DNA from: Brachybacterium vulturis
Lineage (GTDB): Bacteria; Actinomycetota; Actinomycetes; Actinomycetales; Dermabacteraceae
Length of the DNA: 64,000 nt
Direction: 5' to 3'
Assembly: GCF_002407185.1 (NCBI RefSeq)
Contig: NZ_CP023563.1
Coordinates: 3,658,001-3,722,000 of the forward strand
Every line of letters begins with the position of its first letter. Position 1 is the first letter of the stretch. The notes under the pieces are model-generated. The model saw only the letters and a program-made list of their open reading frames with translations. It ran no database searches and was not told the origin of the DNA. Positions 42,991 through 51,743 of the stretch are shown piece after piece. The position numbers were made by a program, and so were the translations under genes.

Positions 42991-44233
42991 GGAGTCCTCC
43001 TTCGGCCGGGTGGGGCAGGATCGCCGCCCGGGCGGGACGGTGGCGGGAAGAGGGGTGGTCGGCGGTGCGCAGGGCGGCGATGGCACCGCGGGCACCCTGC
43101 TGGGGGCTGGAGTCGCCGATGCGCACCTGGACCTCGGTGCCGGTGAGGCACTGACGGGCCAGGGCGGTGCGCAGGGCGGGCAGGACGGGGCCCAGCAGCG
43201 CCCCCACCTCGCCGGCGATGACGATCTCCGCCGGATCCACCATCAGCGCGGCGATGCCGAGGGCGCGGCCGACGGCGCCGGCCAGCTCGGTGGCGAGCTC
43301 GAGGGCGCGGGGGTCGTGCCGGTCGAGGGCGGCGGCGAAGTGCGCGAGCTCGACCCCGTCCTGGTCCCCCTCCCCGTCCCGGTCTCCGTCCCCGTCGATC
43401 TGCTGCCAGGCGGCGATGACGGCTCCCTCGGAGGCGACGGTCTCCAGGCAGCCCCGTCGGCCGCAGCGGCAGTCGCGTGCGGTGGCGGTCTCATCGGCGA
43501 TCAGGTGCCCGATCTCGCCGGCCAGCTGGTGGGCGCCGCGCAGGGCGGTGCCGGCGCCGAGCACCGCGCCGCCGATACCGGTGGACAGGCGCAGATAGAC
43601 GATGCTGAGATCGTCCTCCCCGGCGAGGGTCGCCTCGTACAGGGCGGCGAAACGGATGTGGTGGTCCACCAGCACGGGGCAGCCGAATGCGTCCGCGAAC
43701 AGCTCGCGGATCCGGGCCCGCACCAGATGGAAGGGCTCCATGGAGGTCTCCGCGACGGAGAAGCCGTGCCAGCTGGCCGAGTTGGGGCCCGGCAGGCCGA
43801 TCCCGATGCCGGCGAGGAACTCCAGATGCACCTCTCCCACCGCGAGGTCGCGGATGGCGGCCAGCGTCTGCTGGACCCGTGCCTCCCAGCCAGCGCCGGT
43901 CGAGTACGTCGCGACGGTCGAGGCGATGACGTCCCCGGCGGAGTTCGCCAGGCACACCGTGGCGGTGGTGTGACTGAAGTCGATGCCCACGAAACGGACC
44001 GCACCGGGATGGATGCCCAGCACCTCGGCCGGGCGGCCGCGCCCGCCCGGGGAGCGCTGCTCGGTGACGGTGATGATGCCCTGGTCGAGCAGGCCGCCGA
44101 GGATGTCGGAGACGGTGGTGCGGGTGAGCCGCAGTGCCTCGGCGATCTCCCCGCGGGTGAGCTTCCGCCCGCGATGCAGCAGCGCCAGCATGTCCGCTCG
44201 ATGCTGGTCCCTGACGCTCCATTGCCGGTCCAT
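42980..44233 (-). CDS. ROK-family transcriptional regulator
   Basis: A 417-residue regulator: an N-terminal winged helix (residues 10-65, [22 protein letters not shown]) and a sugar-kinase-like ROK domain with [22 protein letters not shown] and the zinc site GHLIADE...[10 protein letters not shown]. In the kinase-like domain an Asp/Gly-rich insertion ([14 protein letters not shown]) is present. The 3' end overlaps the permease gene by 11 bp, making it the first gene of the importer-sulfatase operon and probably its sensor. ROK regulators often sense sugars, consistent with a sulfated sugar. Confidence 0.85.
   Translation of the reverse strand: MDRQWSVRDQHRADMLALLHRGRKLTRGEIAEALRLTRTTVSDILGGLLDQGIITVTEQRSPGGRGRPAEVLGIHPGAVRFVGIDFSHTTATVCLANSAGDVIASTVATYSTGAGWEARVQQTLAAIRDLAVGEVHLEFLAGIGIGLPGPNSASWHGFSVAETSMEPFHLVRARIRELFADAFGCPVLVDHHIRFAALYEATLAGEDDLSIVYLRLSTGIGGAVLGAGTALRGAHQLAGEIGHLIADETATARDCRCGRRGCLETVASEGAVIAAWQQIDGDGDRDGEGDQDGVELAHFAAALDRHDPRALELATELAGAVGRALGIAALMVDPAEIVIAGEVGALLGPVLPALRTALARQCLTGTEVQVRIGDSSPQQGARGAIAALRTADHPSSRHRPARAAILPHPAEGGLRVR
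43355..43398 (-). repeat. Hexamer repeat coding an Asp-Gly run in the ROK protein
   Basis: Imperfect repeats of the CCGTC(C/T) type encode alternating Asp-Gly/Arg/Glu residues in the ROK kinase-like domain. The insertion looks like a surface loop. Repeat copy number could vary in frame. Confidence 0.5.
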
Positions 44234-44259
44234 GAGCGCTGACGCTAGTGCGACGCATT

Positions 44260-44286
44260 TATTCCGTCCAGTATTCGACAGAAATA
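44260..44286. promoter_or_regulatory. AT-rich imperfect dyad upstream of the ROK operon
   Basis: TATTCCGTCC (44260-44269) and GACAGAAATA (44277-44286) face each other about 27 bp upstream of the ROK start, in a stretch much richer in A+T than its surroundings. Only six of ten positions pair directly, more if one base is skipped. ROK operators are often AT-rich dyads of this kind; likely promoter/operator of the operon. Confidence 0.4.
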
Positions 44287-44411
44287 GGGATGGTTGCGGA
44301 ATGGTCACGGACCCGGGGCCGAGGGCCCGCGCGGTCGATGCTCTCCCGGACCCGTGAGGGACGCGCACGAGGCCGCGCGACAGCCTGCGTCCGTGGGCCA
44401 CCCTGCGGCGC

Positions 44412-44493
44412 CGCCACCAGACTTCTGCCCCCAGGTGATGACTGAGCGCCTCACAGCCGTGCAACGCTCGTATGCGTCAGATTTCCGGTGGCG
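44412..44493 (+). repeat. 82-bp imperfect palindromic repeat, copy C
   Basis: 82 bp with the same inverted ends (CGCCACC ... GGTGGCG) as copy B and the same length. The central block CACAGCCGT is also shared with copy B. It lies in the 412-bp gap between the ROK and SDR gene starts. The rest of that gap (44294-44411 and 44494-44645) holds nothing else I can identify. Confidence 0.75.
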
Positions 44494-44645
44494 GTCCTGC
44501 GGCCCGGCCGGGCCTGACGCAGCGGGGCCCGGCCGGGTCTGTCGCAGCGGCGCCGCGGCCGGACCGGAGCAGGGCACCGGAGGTGGGGGATGATGGCGCT
44601 GTGGCCCGTCGAGCCGGTCGGGTGGGAGCGTGGAGAGGAGCAGGG

Positions 44646-45407
44646 ATGCGAGGCGCACTGGTCACGGGGGCATCGAGCGGGATCGGTCGCGCCACGGCGA
44701 TCGCGCTCAGCGCGCGGGGCGAGAGGGTGGCCGTGCACTACGGCAGCCGCCGCGAGGAGGCTGAGCGGACTCTTGCCGCGCTGCACGGCGAGGGGCATGT
44801 GGTCGTGGGCGGGGACCTCTCCGATCCGGGAACGGCCCGGCGCGTCGTCGAGGAGGCCGAGGCCGGGATCGGCCAGATCGACGTGCTGGTGAACAACGCC
44901 GGGATCGCCCCGGGCCCCGCGACCGATCACCGGGTGGACGAGGTCGACTTCGCGACCTGGCAGCAGCGGCTGACCCGCATGATCGACGTGGACCTCACCG
45001 CGCCCGCGAACCTCACCTACCTGGTGGCCCGCTCCCTGATCGCGCGGGGCGCGCCGGGCGTGATCGTCAACGTCGGCTCGCGCGGCGCGTTCCGCGGCGA
45101 GCCGGGCGCTCCCGCCTATGCGGCGGCGAAGGCCGGCCTGCACGCCTTCGGCCAGTCGATGGCGGTGGCGCTGGCGCCGCACGGGATCGCGGTCGCCTCG
45201 GTCGCGCCGGGCTTCGTGGCCACCGAGCGGCAGCAGGAGAAGCTCGCCGGGCCCCATGGAGAGGCGCTGCGGGCGCAGAGCCCCTTCGGCCGGGTGGGCA
45301 CCGCGGAGGAGGTCGCCGCCGCGATCCTCTACCTCACCGCGACCGAGACGCAGTGGGCCTCCGGCACCATCCTGGATCTGAACGGGGCCTCGCACCTGCG
45401 GACCTGA
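44646..45407 (+). CDS. Short-chain dehydrogenase/reductase (SDR)
   Basis: A 253-residue NAD(P)-dependent oxidoreductase. Cofactor motif TGASSGIG at residues 7-14, NNAG near 85, catalytic Ser in VNVGSRGAF and the Tyr-x3-Lys in PAYAAAKAG. C-terminal VAPGFVATE and QWASGTILDLNGA are typical of FabG-like classical SDRs. GGAGAGGAGCAGG precedes the ATG. No neighbour suggests a substrate. Confidence 0.88.
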   Translation: MRGALVTGASSGIGRATAIALSARGERVAVHYGSRREEAERTLAALHGEGHVVVGGDLSDPGTARRVVEEAEAGIGQIDVLVNNAGIAPGPATDHRVDEVDFATWQQRLTRMIDVDLTAPANLTYLVARSLIARGAPGVIVNVGSRGAFRGEPGAPAYAAAKAGLHAFGQSMAVALAPHGIAVASVAPGFVATERQQEKLAGPHGEALRAQSPFGRVGTAEEVAAAILYLTATETQWASGTILDLNGASHLRT

Positions 45408-45428
45408 CGGCGCACCGAGCGCGCCTGC

Positions 45429-46334
45429 TCATTCCGGTGCGTCGAGCTCACCGACCATCTCCAGGGCGCCGAAGACCTCCTTGATCGCCTCGAGGGTGCC
45501 GTGGAATCGGGTGTCCTGGCCGTCCGGTGCGATCTCGCCGTGCAGCACCCCGTAGGTGGCCAGTGCCGCCAGGTCCCGGCCCGTGCGCCAGTACCGCTGG
45601 ATCTCGTCCATATCGGGGTCCCCGCCGGGATCCTCCGGGACCAGACCGCGATCCAGCGCGACCCGGATCGTGGCCGGGAGCGAGAGCCCCTCGGGCGCGA
45701 CGGTGTGCATCAGGGCGGCGAAGGTGTCGGGGTCCCCGAACAGGCCCCCGTCCTCGGGGCTCTGCTTCAGGGCGTCGAGCATCAGCAGCAGGATCAGCGC
45801 TCGGGCGAAGCGGACGAAGGCCGCGGGGTCCTCTGTCTGCGGGACCACCGGCGCTATGCCCTCACCCGGCCCGACCCGGGTGCTGGTCAGGTCCAGCCAG
45901 CCACCGCTGACCAGGGCATTCCAGGGGCCGACGATCTCGCCGACCTGCCACATCGAGGTGGGCTCCTGTTCGTCGCGGTCGAGATTCCAGGATTCGACCA
46001 GGGCGTGGACGTCAGCCAGGGGAAGCGCACCGGTGGAGGTGAGCTCGCGGCCCTCCCCCACGTGCTCGAGCAGACGCACGGCCCCGTGCACCAGGGGGAT
46101 CCGTGCGTAGACCGCGGCCGCCCCGGCCGGGTCCTCGTCGACGTCGGCGGCGCTCTCCAGAAGATCGCGCCGCAGCCCGGACTGCGGGAGGAACCAGGGC
46201 CAGCCGGTCTGTCCCTGACCGGTGGGGTCGGCAGGATCCGTGGTGTCGGGCTCCGGCTCCGGGGCGGCGGAGAAGAAGACGGAGCCGCCGCCGGGACCGT
46301 CGGGCGAGTTCGGGCCGCTCGGGGTCGACATCAT
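45429..46334 (-). CDS. Hypothetical protein coupled to the PLP enzyme
   Basis: A 301-residue soluble acidic protein I do not recognise. An N-terminal disordered segment rich in Pro, Asp and Gly (about 45 residues) precedes a helical body containing LLESAADVDEDPAGAAAVYARIPLVHGAVRLLEHVGEG, TGALPLADVHALVESWNLD and LILLLMLDALKQSPEDGG. No enzyme motif is seen. It overlaps the upstream aminotransferase by 4 bp (an ATG at 46331 is also possible), so the two genes are co-translated. Confidence 0.65.
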   Translation of the reverse strand: MMSTPSGPNSPDGPGGGSVFFSAAPEPEPDTTDPADPTGQGQTGWPWFLPQSGLRRDLLESAADVDEDPAGAAAVYARIPLVHGAVRLLEHVGEGRELTSTGALPLADVHALVESWNLDRDEQEPTSMWQVGEIVGPWNALVSGGWLDLTSTRVGPGEGIAPVVPQTEDPAAFVRFARALILLLMLDALKQSPEDGGLFGDPDTFAALMHTVAPEGLSLPATIRVALDRGLVPEDPGGDPDMDEIQRYWRTGRDLAALATYGVLHGEIAPDGQDTRFHGTLEAIKEVFGALEMVGELDAPE

Positions 46335-47506
46335 GCGGCTCGTCCCGGCTCCAGCACCCGCGCTATGCGGGTGATCGCCTCGACCAGCAGTGGGCGGGGC
46401 ATCGCGAAGATCAGCCGCACGTGCCCCTCGCCGATCGCGCCGCAGGCGGTGCCCTCGGTGCATTCCACTCGGGCGTGCTCGAGCAGGTGGTCGTGGAGGG
46501 AGCCGGTGATGCCGTACTCGCGCAGGTCGAGCCAGGCCACGTAGGTGCCCTCCATCGTGGTCAGCCGGGCCCGGGGCAGCAGCTCGGTGACCAGCTCGGT
46601 GAGGGTGTCGCGGTTGCGACGCAGGTAGGCGAGGATGTCGTCGAGCCACTGCCCTGCCTCGTCGTAGGCGGCGCAGGTGGCGGCGAGGCCGAGGTTCGCG
46701 GCGCCGTGGCGGTCGTAGTGGCCCACCTCGACGAAGCGCTCCCGGTCGGCCTCGTTGCTGGTGATCAGCTGCGCGCACTTCAGCCCCGGCAGGTTGAAGG
46801 CCTTGGACGCGGCGACTGCGGTGATCGTGTGCCCGGCGGCGGTGTCGTTCAGGGCGGCGTAGGGGACGTGCTCGCCCTCGAGCACCAGCGGCAGCCAGAT
46901 CTCGTCGGAGAAGACGCGCCCGCCCTTGCGGTCCACCAGCGCCGCGAGCGGCTCGAGCTCCTCGCGGGTCATCACCCGCCCGGTGGGGTTGTGCGGGTTG
47001 GTGTGGACGAACAGACCGCCGCCGGCCTCGAAGGCGGCCTCGATCGCGCCGAGGTCGTAGTGGTGGCGACCGGTCTCGTCCCGCGGCATCGGGACCTCGA
47101 TGATCTCGCGCCCGTGCAGCGCGGGCACCTGGAGGAACGGCATGTAAGCGGGGGTGGGGACGATGATCTTCGCGTCCGGGGCGAGGAAGTGTTCGAGCAC
47201 CGCCGCGAAGATCGCGATGACGTCCGGCATCTCGTGGATGTCCTCGGGGGCGACCTCCCATCCCGTCCGACGATGCAGGAAGTCGGCGGTGGCCTGCTGC
47301 AGCTCGTTCACCAGCGGTGCAGGCAGATAGCCGAAGGCGCCGCGGTCCACCTCCCGGTGGAGGCGGCGGGTGATGGGCTCGGCGATGCCGAAGTCCATCT
47401 CGGCGACGAACGCGCCGATCACGTCGTCGCCGCGGGACCAGCGGGTCGCGCCGGCGGCGATCAGGTCGGCCTGGGTGATCGCGTCGAGCTCGGCGAGGGT
47501 GGGCAT
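46331..47506 (-). CDS. MalY/PatB-type PLP aminotransferase (C-S lyase-like)
   Basis: A 391-residue fold-type I PLP enzyme. GAFGYLPAP, the PLP-binding TPAYMPF, HTNPHNPTGRV, FSDEIWLPL and the Schiff-base Lys in AASKAFNLPGLKCA match the MalY/PatB branch, whose members act as cystathionine beta-lyases, other C-S lyases or aminotransferases. AAGGAG precedes the ATG. A sulfur-metabolism role would fit the sulfatase-rich region but is only inference. Confidence 0.85.
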   Translation of the reverse strand: MPTLAELDAITQADLIAAGATRWSRGDDVIGAFVAEMDFGIAEPITRRLHREVDRGAFGYLPAPLVNELQQATADFLHRRTGWEVAPEDIHEMPDVIAIFAAVLEHFLAPDAKIIVPTPAYMPFLQVPALHGREIIEVPMPRDETGRHHYDLGAIEAAFEAGGGLFVHTNPHNPTGRVMTREELEPLAALVDRKGGRVFSDEIWLPLVLEGEHVPYAALNDTAAGHTITAVAASKAFNLPGLKCAQLITSNEADRERFVEVGHYDRHGAANLGLAATCAAYDEAGQWLDDILAYLRRNRDTLTELVTELLPRARLTTMEGTYVAWLDLREYGITGSLHDHLLEHARVECTEGTACGAIGEGHVRLIFAMPRPLLVEAITRIARVLEPGRAA

Positions 47507-47776
47507 AGGTCTCCTTCGGGGACGACAGGTGCGGGTCGGACGGAAGAGCGGCTCGAGGGGTGCTCCTACTGTCGCAGAGTCGGCGTGAGCCCGGTGGTCC
47601 GTTGCTCCGCACGATCGCCCGGAGTACGGTCAACACTACGATCCATGCAGTTCACGGCAGGTCCTGGGGGCGCGCGACGTCGGCCGTTCGATGGCCGGGA
47701 CATCGCCGCCCGCGGGTGACAGGCACGGGGCCTTGGGCGAGATGCTCATGCACCGGTGCAGAGAGCGCAGGCATGT

Positions 47777-49189
47777 ATGTCGTCCACGACGGGCGGATTC
47801 TCGGTCCCGGAGGCGATGCCCGCCCTGCGCCGGATGCGGAGCCAGGTGCAGGGCCAGGTGCTCGAGCCCGGCGAGGCGGGATACGACGAGGTCCGGGAGG
47901 TGTGGAACCAGCTGATCGACCGGTATCCGCTGCTGATCGTCCGCGCGGCCTCCGTGGCGGATATCCCGCCCGTGCTGGAGGCGGCTCGGGCGACCGGTCT
48001 GCCGCTGGCGGTGCGCGGCGGCGGGCACAGCAATGCGGGTCACGGCACGGTCGACGACGGGATCGTGCTGGATCTCGGCGAGCTGCGGGGGGTGAGCGTC
48101 GACCCAGCGACGCGGCAGGTGACGGCTGCGCCCGGGGCTCGCACGGGCGATGTCGACGCGGCGACCGCTCCGTATCGTCTGGCCGTGCCGCTGGGGACGG
48201 TCTCCACCCCCGGGATCGCGGGGATGACGCTCGGGGGCGGTGTGGGCTGGCTGGTGCGTTCGGCGGGACTGGCCCTGGATCGGCTGGTGCAGGCCGAGGT
48301 CATCACGGCCGACGGGCAGCAGCTCACGGCGAGCGCGACCGAGCATCCGGACCTGTTCTGGGGGTTGCGCGGGGGCGGCGGCAACTTCGGGGTGGTCACC
48401 TCCTTCATCTACGAGGCGGTGGCACTGCCCGATCCGGTGCTCGGTGCGACGCTGTTCTACCGACCGGCCCAGTGGCGACGGGCGCTCGCCGCCTTCGAAC
48501 GCTGGAGCCGCGATCTCCCTGACGAGCTCACCTCGATCCTCACGGTGATGGTGCTGCCCCAGCACCGCGGGATGGGCGATGAGCCGTGGCTGCTGCTGCG
48601 CTGCACCTGGGTCGGCGAGGACGAGGCGCGCGGACGCGCTCTGCTGGAGCGGCTGTGTCGGGCGGCGCCGCCCGACGAGACCGACATCGGCCCGATCTCC
48701 TGGCCGCAGTGGCAGAGCGCGGCCGATGCACTGTTCACCGATGCGGCGCGCGGGTTCTGGCGCAACACGGCGTTCTCCCGAATGGACGAGGATGCGCTGG
48801 ACACGATCACCGCAGTCGCCGCGGCCCTGCCCGGGCGGGGCACCTCCGTGGACATCCACCATCTGGGAGGAGCCTTCGCCCGCGTGCCCGCGCAGTCCAC
48901 GGCCTTCCCCAACCGCTCCGCCCGATTCTGGATGACGGTCAACGGGTACTGGCACGAGCCGGACGAGGACGCCCGCTTCACCGCCTTCGCCGAGCAGGCT
49001 GAGGGGGCGATGAAGCGGCTCGGCGAGCAGGGCGAGTACGTGAACTTCCGGGCCCGCGAGTACACGCGGCCCATCTCGGACCTCACGCAGAGCGCCTACG
49101 GCGAGCAGACGTATCGCCGGCTCCAGCAGGTCAAGCGGTTGTACGACCCCGGGAACCTGTTCCGGGTGAACTACAACGTGGTGCCGTAG
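47777..49189 (+). CDS. BBE-type FAD-linked oxidoreductase
   Basis: A 470-residue flavoprotein of the berberine-bridge-enzyme/PCMH family that oxidises alcohols or sugars. The covalent FAD His is in AVRGGGHSNAGHG. TPGIAGMTLGGGVGWL and the second FAD segment LVQAEVITADG follow, and the BBE tail is QVKRLYDPGNLFRVNYN. The Cys of bicovalent members is not evident. The start is uncertain: ATG 47777 is preferred, with a GTG at 47756 and another ATG near 47773 out of frame. No export signal. Confidence 0.83.
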   Translation: MSSTTGGFSVPEAMPALRRMRSQVQGQVLEPGEAGYDEVREVWNQLIDRYPLLIVRAASVADIPPVLEAARATGLPLAVRGGGHSNAGHGTVDDGIVLDLGELRGVSVDPATRQVTAAPGARTGDVDAATAPYRLAVPLGTVSTPGIAGMTLGGGVGWLVRSAGLALDRLVQAEVITADGQQLTASATEHPDLFWGLRGGGGNFGVVTSFIYEAVALPDPVLGATLFYRPAQWRRALAAFERWSRDLPDELTSILTVMVLPQHRGMGDEPWLLLRCTWVGEDEARGRALLERLCRAAPPDETDIGPISWPQWQSAADALFTDAARGFWRNTAFSRMDEDALDTITAVAAALPGRGTSVDIHHLGGAFARVPAQSTAFPNRSARFWMTVNGYWHEPDEDARFTAFAEQAEGAMKRLGEQGEYVNFRAREYTRPISDLTQSAYGEQTYRRLQQVKRLYDPGNLFRVNYNVVP

Positions 49190-49245
49190 CGGAGCGCGAA
49201 GCGCCGGCAGCTCGACGAGTCGCTGTGAGGCGTTCCGCCAGTGGA

Positions 49246-49590
49246 TCAGGCGTGGTGCTCGTGGCCGTCCAGCACGTCCAGGGCGAGCGTGGAGTGGGCG
49301 TAGGCGCCGCCGGCGCGCATCTCGGCGGCGACCCAGATCGCCTCCATGATCTGCTCGTCCGTGGCGCCGGCGCGGGAGGCGAGACGGGTGTGCCCCTTGA
49401 TGCAGTACGGGCACTGGGTCACGTGGGCGACGGCCACGGCGATCAGCTGCTTCGTGCTGCCGGGCAGGGCGCCGTCGGCGAAGACGGCTTTGCTGAAGGC
49501 GTTGAACGCGGCGTCGACCGTCGGGGCGAGCTCCTTCCGGCGGGCGCCGACCGCGGGGGTGGCCTCGGGGTAGAGCGAATCAGAAGACAT
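49246..49590 (-). CDS. Carboxymuconolactone decarboxylase/AhpD-like protein
   Basis: A 114-residue helical protein with the redox-type motif CPYCIKGH near residue 60, characteristic of AhpD-like peroxidase partners rather than true decarboxylases. ASRAGATDEQIMEAIWVAAEMR follows, then an His-rich end. GAAGGAG precedes the ATG. It stands alone between convergent and divergent neighbours. Confidence 0.83.
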   Translation of the reverse strand: MSSDSLYPEATPAVGARRKELAPTVDAAFNAFSKAVFADGALPGSTKQLIAVAVAHVTQCPYCIKGHTRLASRAGATDEQIMEAIWVAAEMRAGGAYAHSTLALDVLDGHEHHA

Positions 49591-50018
49591 GGTGGGGCTC
49601 CTTCACGGGGTGCGTCGGCGGCGCGGAGGTCCCGGCCGCTGTGTCCTGCGATGCCGCTCGGTGCCGGCCGGGCCGGTGTTGCCGGCTCGGGCACCGGGGG
49701 CACGTCGTCGTGCGTTCGGCGGCCGGGACGCGGGGCGCTGCGACCCGCTGACGGTGATCACCTCCGATCCCGTGCGTCCTACAGGTCGGCGCCGCCTGCT
49801 GGCCGTGCTGTCGGTCCCGGGCCCGCCTCTTTCACCATAGACCCGCCGCGAGGGCCCCGTCCCTGTCTCGCCCCTCACCTCCGGGTGGCCTGCGGAGCCG
49901 GGCTACAGTGCGGGCAGGAACGCACCCGTCCGCCGTGACGGCGCCCCGGCGCCGCCGGGAGGCGCGGCAGCACCAGCGACGGGCGTGAGCGTGCAACGAT
50001 TCAAGGAGAGGAGCCGTC
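49591..50018. other. Intergenic gap without recognised feature
   Basis: 428 bp of high-GC sequence. Short open frames here lack ribosome sites and family features. The last 35 bp hold the AAGGAGAGGAG ribosome site of the next gene. Confidence 0.5.
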
Positions 50019-50333
50019 GTGGAGGATCCCCGCGAGGCCGTCCGGGCCGTCGCCGTCACGCTCCGCCCCGGCCAGGTGATGACCTACGGCGACATCGCCG
50101 TCCTGACCGGGCTGCATCCGCGCCAGGTGGGTCGCCACGTCGCCGACCTCGAGGACATCCCCTGGTGGCGCATCGTCCGCGCCGACGGCACCCCGGCCAC
50201 CTGCCACGGCGGGACCGCCCCCGCCCTGCTCGCGCAGGAGCAGGTCCCCTTCCGCGGCCGACGGGTGGACCTGCGCGCGCTGTCGGCGCGCCCCGCCCCG
50301 GGTCCCGACAGCCCTCCAGGAGGCACCGCATGA
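50019..50333 (+). CDS. Alkyltransferase-like protein (ATL, MGMT family)
   Basis: A 104-residue DNA-binding protein related to O6-alkylguanine transferases. The helix-turn-helix PGQVMTYGDIAVLTGLHPRQVGRHV is present, but the active-site Pro-Cys-His-Arg is replaced by Pro-Trp-Trp-Arg (Trp49 at the Cys position). ATL proteins bind alkylated guanines without transferring the group and hand the site to nucleotide excision repair. GTG start at 50019 with a good AGGAG. It overlaps the reductase gene by 4 bp. Confidence 0.85.
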   Translation: MEDPREAVRAVAVTLRPGQVMTYGDIAVLTGLHPRQVGRHVADLEDIPWWRIVRADGTPATCHGGTAPALLAQEQVPFRGRRVDLRALSARPAPGPDSPPGGTA

Positions 50334-51082
50334 CCTCGATCCACCCGCTCCGGCCCACCCCGGGCACGGCGCTGACCGATGACCAGCTGCTGCAGGACTA
50401 TGCCCCGCCGACCGGGGCCTGGCTGCGGATGAACTTCGTCTCCAGCCTCGACGGGGCCGTCACCCGCGACGGACTCTCCGGCGGGCTCGGCGATGATGCC
50501 GACCACCGCGTCTTCGAGCTGCTTCGCCGCTGGGCCGACGTGGTCCTGCTCGGCGCGGGCACCGCGCGCGCCGAGGGCTACGGCGCGATGCGGCTGCCCG
50601 AAGAGTCCGAGCGCTGGCGGGTGGAGCACGGTCTCGCCCCGCAGCCGGTGTTCGCGCTGGTCACCCGGCGCCTGGCGCTTGACCCCGACTCACCGCTCTT
50701 CACCGAGGCCCCGGTGCGGCCGCTCGTGTTCACCGTCGCCGAGGCCCCGGCCGAGCGTCGGGCGGCGCTCGCGGAGGTGGCGGACCTCGTCGAGGCGGGT
50801 GAGAGCGAGGTGGATCCGGTGCGGGTGCGCGAGGAGCTCGGCCGACGGGAACTGACGCGGATCCACTGCGAGGGCGGTCCCACCCTGTTCGGCTCGTTCC
50901 TCACGGCCGGCGTGGTCGACGAGCTGTGCCTCACCCTCGCCCCGACCCTCGAGGCAGGGCCGGCGGGCCGCATCGCCCATTCGCCGCTCTCCGCGCTCAC
51001 CTCGATGGAGCTCGCCGCTGTGCTGCAGGCCGGCGACGAGCTGCTGCTGCGGTACCGGCGGGCCGGGGACGGCAAGGGCTGA
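50330..51082 (+). CDS. Pyrimidine reductase-family (RibD C-terminal) protein
   Basis: A 250-residue NADPH-dependent reductase-like protein: MNFVSSLDGAVTRDGLSGGLG, VVLLGAGTARAEGYG, and RIHCEGGPTLFGSFLTAGVVDELCLTLAP are typical of the RibD C-terminal reductase fold. A lone reductase lacking the deaminase half is common in actinobacteria; its substrate is unknown and true riboflavin function is not shown. Coupled to the ATL gene by an ATGA overlap, an unexpected pairing. Confidence 0.82.
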   Translation: MTSIHPLRPTPGTALTDDQLLQDYAPPTGAWLRMNFVSSLDGAVTRDGLSGGLGDDADHRVFELLRRWADVVLLGAGTARAEGYGAMRLPEESERWRVEHGLAPQPVFALVTRRLALDPDSPLFTEAPVRPLVFTVAEAPAERRAALAEVADLVEAGESEVDPVRVREELGRRELTRIHCEGGPTLFGSFLTAGVVDELCLTLAPTLEAGPAGRIAHSPLSALTSMELAAVLQAGDELLLRYRRAGDGKG

Positions 51083-51092
51083 CGCGCCCTGC

Positions 51093-51743
51093 TCAGATCT
51101 GGATCTCGCGCCCGTCCTCGGTGCGCAGCTGCAGCACGAACCGGGAGCCCTGCGCCTCGCGGATCGCCGCGACCCCGTCGCCCAGGCCGAGCGCGTCGGT
51201 GGCCTTCTGCTGCGGGCCGGGGTTCACCTCGATGCGCTCGAAGGAGACCAGTTCGATCGAGGGCAGGTCCCCCAGCCCCGGCTGGGTGGTCTCGCCCCAG
51301 TCGATGAGGAAGGGCACGCCGTAGTTGCGCGGGGCCTGCGCCTGGGTGAGCCGCCACGAGAGCTCCGTGCCGTCCGGGGTGCGACGGGAGAGGTCCTGCA
51401 CATCACCGGGGTCGAAGCCCTCGGCGCGGGCACGCTCGACGACCTGATCGATCCCCTGGGGGTGCACGGCGTAGGTGATCAGGGTGGGCTTCTTCAACCG
51501 GTTGATGCTGAAGGTCTTCGGCAGCTCCTCGCCCTCGCGCGCGGGGTCGGGGCCGATCAGCTCGAGGTAGTGCGGGCGCGGCTCGCCGTTGACGGTCAGA
51601 GCGACCAGAGCATTGGCGGTGCCGGTGGGATGGGCGCCGCCGGGAGCGGCGGTGACGCCGGTGAGCTCGCGGAACCAGTCCACGGTCTCGGCCAGATCGG
51701 GGCCGGCGATGACGATGTGGTCGAGCAGATGGGGGACGCTCAT
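51093..51743 (-). CDS. VOC-superfamily glyoxalase-like protein
   Basis: A 216-residue protein with a glyoxalase-like N-terminal half (HLLDHIVIAGPDLAETVDWFRELTGV, HYLELIGPD) and a second related half, as in the PF13468 group. Metal ligands are plausible in HIVIAG and HYLE but function is unknown. The ATG at 51743 is close to an AAGGAGCGCC site. It is convergent with the reductase gene, 10 bp apart. The following 273 bp before dps hold nothing recognised. Confidence 0.75.
   Translation of the reverse strand: MSVPHLLDHIVIAGPDLAETVDWFRELTGVTAAPGGAHPTGTANALVALTVNGEPRPHYLELIGPDPAREGEELPKTFSINRLKKPTLITYAVHPQGIDQVVERARAEGFDPGDVQDLSRRTPDGTELSWRLTQAQAPRNYGVPFLIDWGETTQPGLGDLPSIELVSFERIEVNPGPQQKATDALGLGDGVAAIREAQGSRFVLQLRTEDGREIQI

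Noticed and set aside
49589-49840. 83-codon plus-strand frame in the 428-bp gap
   Set aside because: Arg/Gly/Pro-rich, no start signal, no similarity that I recognise.
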